This document shows, piece by piece, positions 61,901-63,296 of a stretch of 63,296 nt of DNA. This DNA is from Intoshia linei (lineage: Eukaryota > Orthonectida > Rhopaluridae). Position 1 is the stretch's first letter. Every line of letters starts with the position of its first letter. A program made the position numbers and the translations under genes. Where the stretch lies: the NCBI GenBank assembly GCA_001642005.1, contig LWCA01000067.1, forward strand, positions 1-63,296. Direction: 5' to 3'. The notes below the pieces were generated by a model, which worked only from the letters and a program-made list of their open reading frames with translations, had not been told where the DNA came from and made no database searches.

Positions 61901-62963
61901 ATATTAACATGATATATACACAAAATATATTACACATATGACATAATACACACTAGGGTGTCACACCCATCAAAAAATCAAGGATGGTTAAAGTGCAAAT
62001 GGTGTATTTTAGGGAAAAACCAATTAATATACAATTTTATTTGACAAAAATATCTACTCGCTGTGCGTTTAACATTTTAAATAATCCATTACAAATCTTA
62101 TAGTAAAATTAAAATATAATTTTATTTTTTTTAAAAACAGTGTTATAGTGAATTTTCATGGTTTACAGAGTATTATGTTAATCACCGTTTATAACTAAAC
62201 ATCTTAGTTTTTCACTTTACATTTATACCCTAAATTTAAGAAATTGAATCGTTGATAAAAATCGAACTAAGATAGCTAAAATGAAAATTAAAAAACTAAG
62301 ATTTTTAGTTATAAACGGTGATTAACATAATACTCTGTAATCCGTACACCATATAAAAAATGTACCACTTTTATCAGCCAAATGTTTAACTTCCATGTTT
62401 TCTATCATCCTTGTAAATGACTCACGTCTCTTTAAAGGAGAATTACCAATTGTAGCTTCTTTTATGACACTTTCATATTCATTAGTTTCAATGTTTTCTA
62501 ATATGTTTTTACCTAATTGCATTATTTATAATACATGAACGCAAACAATTTTTAAAATATGATCATATAATACCGGCGTGGCTCAATTAATTCATATAAT
62601 CGAGATATAAACACGCACCAATACAATTAGTAATCAGTATTTTTCTGAGAGGTGAGTAAATTATATTCATTACCATTAGCATACGGTGTATGAAGTCGAA
62701 AAACATGCCTATATCCAAACAAAATATGATCCCCGTTGAACAATTCAGTTTCTTTTAGTACATTTTGTGAATTTACAAAAGTTCTAAATTAGAATTTAAT
62801 ATAACTTGATGATAATGTACCTTGCATTTGACTTCACAGTTAAAAATATTTTTTCATTGATATCATCAATATTTAGAATTGCATGAATGGAAGAAATTCC
62901 TGTACCACTTATATTTATATCAACGTGATCACTCGTTCCATTACCAATAACAGTTGTATCTTT
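40915..62963 (-). CDS. KIF13B: KIF13-type kinesin-3, C-terminal 1907 residues (motor outside window)
   Basis: A plus-end microtubule motor that carries vesicles; only the part after the motor is here. Exons (minus strand): 62963-62821, 62783-62674, 62512-62366, 61755-61536, 60381-60216, 60122-59982, 57726-57583, 57535-57251, 57191-57028, 55969-55837, 54931-54685, 53986-53913, 53872-53817, 53721-53666, 51419-51286, 51221-51126, 51052-50942, 50598-50542, 50373-50212, 48345-48156, 46108-43541, 43055-42858, 41036-40915. All 22 joins keep frame. Residues 1-80 are an FHA domain (VNSQNVLKETELFNGDHILF). Coiled coil and the KIF13 stalk follow, with PPENLCANRS, LVEQWVSLTSEKQ, IMLRKRICFS and GCNVTYNLVSKLPS matching human KIF13 in order. 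Residues 945-1800 are a low-complexity acidic tail in one exon. A CAP-Gly domain (GLWIGVEITHGRGKHDGTVNG) closes the protein, which favours KIF13B over KIF13A. Confidence 0.9.
41037..42857. other. KIF13 last intron, splits the CAP-Gly domain
   Basis: This 1821-bp intron separates the two CAP-Gly exons exactly after HGRG. It contains an R1 copy in reverse orientation (about 42000-42590) joined directly to the right half of a TTAA-type element (about 42595-42812, ending CAGTCAACCTATTAT). The part 41037-41990 shows nothing recognised. Confidence 0.65.
42000..42590 (-). repeat. R1 repeat, reverse copy
   Basis: It matches the 2255-2990 copy in reverse, including ATTCGAATAAGTGACG and GGGTGAAAATCTATATAATTC. 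The conserved ATATAATATG terminus is missing on the left side. Confidence 0.7.
43056..43540. other. KIF13 intron, nothing recognised
   Basis: A 485-bp intron between the acidic tail exon and the first CAP-Gly exon. The tail reading frame runs into its left part by chance (hydrophobic residues such as SFYQSFLFILNGLIPLV) but a GTAAGT donor at 43540 ends the exon. Confidence 0.6.
44270..44445 (-). repeat. degenerate protein-coding repeat in the KIF13 tail
   Basis: Inside the 2568-nt exon, a stretch encodes a run of short units of about three to six residues of the form x-I/V-x-D/N-I, such as VKNIKDIQDINDIQEVNKIE. At the DNA level this is an imperfect triplet-rich repeat. It is likely coiled or disordered and may vary in length between individuals. 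Confidence 0.6.
46235..46931. mobile_element. TTAA-flanked inverted-repeat element, 697 bp (piggyBac-like MITE)
   Basis: Inverted arms of about 170 bp bound the element: left CTAGGTTGACTGTTATGTAC, right ending GTACAAAACAGCCAAGCTAG. Both ends are flanked by TTAA, the target used by piggyBac transposons. Inner arm sequences include CACCTAGCTCT and AAATCTAACTTAA on both sides. It carries no transposase. Half copies occur at about 8848-9000 and 42595-42812. Confidence 0.7.
47641..47955 (-). repeat. R1 repeat, reverse copy
   Basis: It starts with the conserved terminus CCTAACTTATATAATATGCT and continues through TTCAACC-like, TTACGGGTCAAAAACCCC and TTCAGGGCCAAAACCCCAAA blocks before ending abruptly. 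Confidence 0.75.
48346..50211. other. KIF13 intron 19, nothing recognised
   Basis: 1866 bp of AT-rich sequence without a recognised exon, repeat family or transposon end. A small exon could be missed, but the flanking exons join in frame. Confidence 0.6.
52247..53537. mobile_element. outer inverted-repeat element made of GATCGTAAATCAAAA units
   Basis: On the left (52260-52320) the unit ATCGTAAATCAAAAGAT occurs about three times. On the right (53460-53530) it occurs inverted (GATCTTTTGATTTACGATC; CGATCATTTTATTTGACGATC). Together they look like the terminal repeats of an older element that the hAT copy at 52487-53434 entered. Exact ends are uncertain. Confidence 0.5.
52487..53434 (-). mobile_element. 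degenerate hAT transposon, 948 bp
   Basis: The ends CAGGGGCGGATCCAAG and CTTGGATCCGCCACTG form a 16-bp inverted pair with one mismatch. Its minus strand keeps pieces of a hAT transposase. 52975-52748 reads FPNIHQLLIILATLPIT and CECERSISILRRLKT, the C-terminal dimerisation motif of hAT enzymes. 53249-53025 holds a more N-terminal piece (LRFVSDQQIFLKGFS). The protein is short and broken, so the copy is dead. A target duplication is not clear. Confidence 0.8.
53987..54684. other. KIF13 intron 11 with a fold-back element
   Basis: A 698-bp intron. Most of it (54133-54592) is the inverted-repeat element listed next. Confidence 0.6.
54133..54592. mobile_element. fold-back MITE, about 460 bp
   Basis: Terminal arms of about 48 bp: left CGGTTTTACCAAAAACATTG and CCACTTTTACCAACCCTT; right AAGGGTTGGTAAAAGTGG and GGTAAAACGG. 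The GGGTTGGTAAA word links it to repeats near 18296-18400 and 32812-32985. No coding capacity. A target duplication was not recognised. Confidence 0.65.
55053..55495 (-). repeat. R1 repeat, reverse copy
   Basis: It starts with TCTTAACTTATATAATATGC and ends with AATAAGTGACGACTTCATGG followed by TCAAAAAAGCATTTTA, so it keeps both the conserved terminus and the CATGGTCAAAAAAGC block. It lies in the KIF13 intron 54932-55836. Confidence 0.75.
55970..57027. other. KIF13 intron 9, nothing recognised
   Basis: 1058 bp of AT-rich DNA. Short open frames (55975-56157, 56631-56813) have no family features. No repeat family was recognised. Confidence 0.6.
58500..59540. mobile_element. hAT-like element, middle level of the nest
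   Basis: The ends are CAGTGGCGTATC and GCTACGCCACTG. A perfect 8-bp duplication CGAATCAA flanks it at 58492-58499 and 59541-59548. Its body (about 58710-59450, less the innermost element) matches the repeat at 3095-3520. Confidence 0.9.
58850..59312. mobile_element. hAT-like element, innermost level, 463 bp
   Basis: The ends are CAGGGTTACCAAC and GTTGGCAACATTG, an imperfect inverted pair. The flanking duplication is CTAATTGG (58842-58849) and CTAATTAG (59313-59320), 7 of 8. The uninterrupted relative at 3095-3520 reads CTAATTCG at this point, which confirms the insertion site. Confidence 0.85.
60382..61535. other. KIF13 intron 4 with R1 copy
   Basis: A 1154-bp intron. About 60450-60520 has the CAGAGCCGAAGCTACCA end sequence and a GC-rich piece (GGGGAGGGGGTGAGG). 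About 60838-61300 is an R1 copy in plus orientation with its terminus CATATTATATAAGTAAGG. Confidence 0.65.
60838..61300 (+). repeat. R1 repeat copy
   Basis: It starts AAATGAAGTGAAGTCATCAC, includes GGGTTTTTAACCCGTAAGAT, and ends with the conserved terminus ACCATATTATATAAGTAAGG. A second short block repeats the ATTCATTAAAAAAAG word near 60950-60990. Confidence 0.75.
62166..62337. mobile_element. TA-flanked palindromic MITE, 172 bp
   Basis: Arms of about 50 bp are inverted and nearly identical: left CAGAGTATTATGTTAATCAC then CGTTTATAACTAA; right TTAGTTATAAACGGTGATTA then ACATAATACTCTG. A TA dinucleotide borders each end, the mark of Tc1/mariner-type insertion. It lies in the KIF13 intron 61756-62365, its right end 28 bp from the splice donor. 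Confidence 0.85.
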
Positions 62964-63296
62964 CTATGTTATATAAATTTAATAAGGAAAGTCAGTCGTA
63001 TCATGCAACATTATCCAAATAATTCATCATCACGATTAGAATAACATATTGTTTCCATTTAATGACAAATTGACGCAATGTAACTCATCATTAATATATA
63101 ATTGAATTTTACTTACAAGACATGTGACGAAAACCCGTAGAAAATTAGGTGACGCCCATTTAAAGAAGATCAAAACTAATCGTTATGTAAATTGTTATAT
63201 TAGGTCGTTTCATAAGTAATGTCGTTTTTATTGTAACTTTAATATAAATTATTATATCTTTACGAATATTTACTGTAAGTGCGTTATTTTTTTATT
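62964..63296. other. KIF13 intron running off the right edge
   Basis: The sequence upstream of the FHA exon. The preceding exon, which should link the kinesin motor to the FHA domain, is not visible here. A short open stretch near 63120-63180 (minus) has no match to the kinesin neck. Confidence 0.55.

Overview
The window is nuclear DNA from a fast-evolving, very AT-rich animal, probably with a compact, transposon-littered genome; it cannot be identified to species. Evidence for a metazoan: spliced genes for a G-alpha(i/o) subunit, a kinesin-3 of the KIF13 type with a C-terminal CAP-Gly domain, ATG16 with coiled coil plus WD40, TOP3B with an RGG tail, and SNX4. The proteins are divergent, and most introns without transposon debris are only about 35-75 nt (many 35-47 nt).

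Layout, left to right. 1-1250: decayed MULE/FLYWCH-type transposase relic. 1859-5029 (-): first six exons of a G-alpha(i/o) gene, its 3' end outside the window or lost. 6674-17144 (-): GCN1, one 7.6-kb exon plus three small 3' exons. 17407-17903 (-): Ty3/Gypsy pol relic. 19430-26592 (-): complete eight-exon TOP3B with an intact Tc1 element in intron 1. 26593-29430: repeat-rich stretch with an 18-N assembly gap and a decayed Tc1/mariner copy. 29431-31040 (-): ATG16, cut off after its first WD40 blade. 31203-31672 (+): RPS25, paired head to head with ATG16. 31806-34504 (-): NEPRO/Rmp1-like nucleolar protein. 34964-40815 (-): SNX4-like PX-BAR sorting nexin. 40915-62963 (-): 23 exons of a KIF13-type kinesin from the FHA domain to the CAP-Gly end; the motor domain lies beyond the right edge.

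The neighbours do not form one pathway. They are housekeeping and trafficking genes: translation control (GCN1, RPS25), RNase MRP/nucleolus (NEPRO), RNA/DNA decatenation (TOP3B), autophagy and endosomal sorting (ATG16, SNX4), vesicle transport (KIF13) and signalling (G-alpha). The main architectural theme is non-autonomous transposons filling introns: hAT-type elements with 8-bp target duplications, a TTAA-flanked element, a TA-flanked palindromic element, and an abundant unclassified repeat (here R1). The clearest case is a three-deep nest of hAT-like elements in one KIF13 intron, dated in relative order by its target duplications.

No convincing undescribed molecular system was found. The most interesting items are the nested insertions, the truncated ATG16, the tight KIF13-SNX4 spacing and the very small introns. 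All gene models come from reading by eye: exon phases were checked for consistency, but no search or alignment was run.
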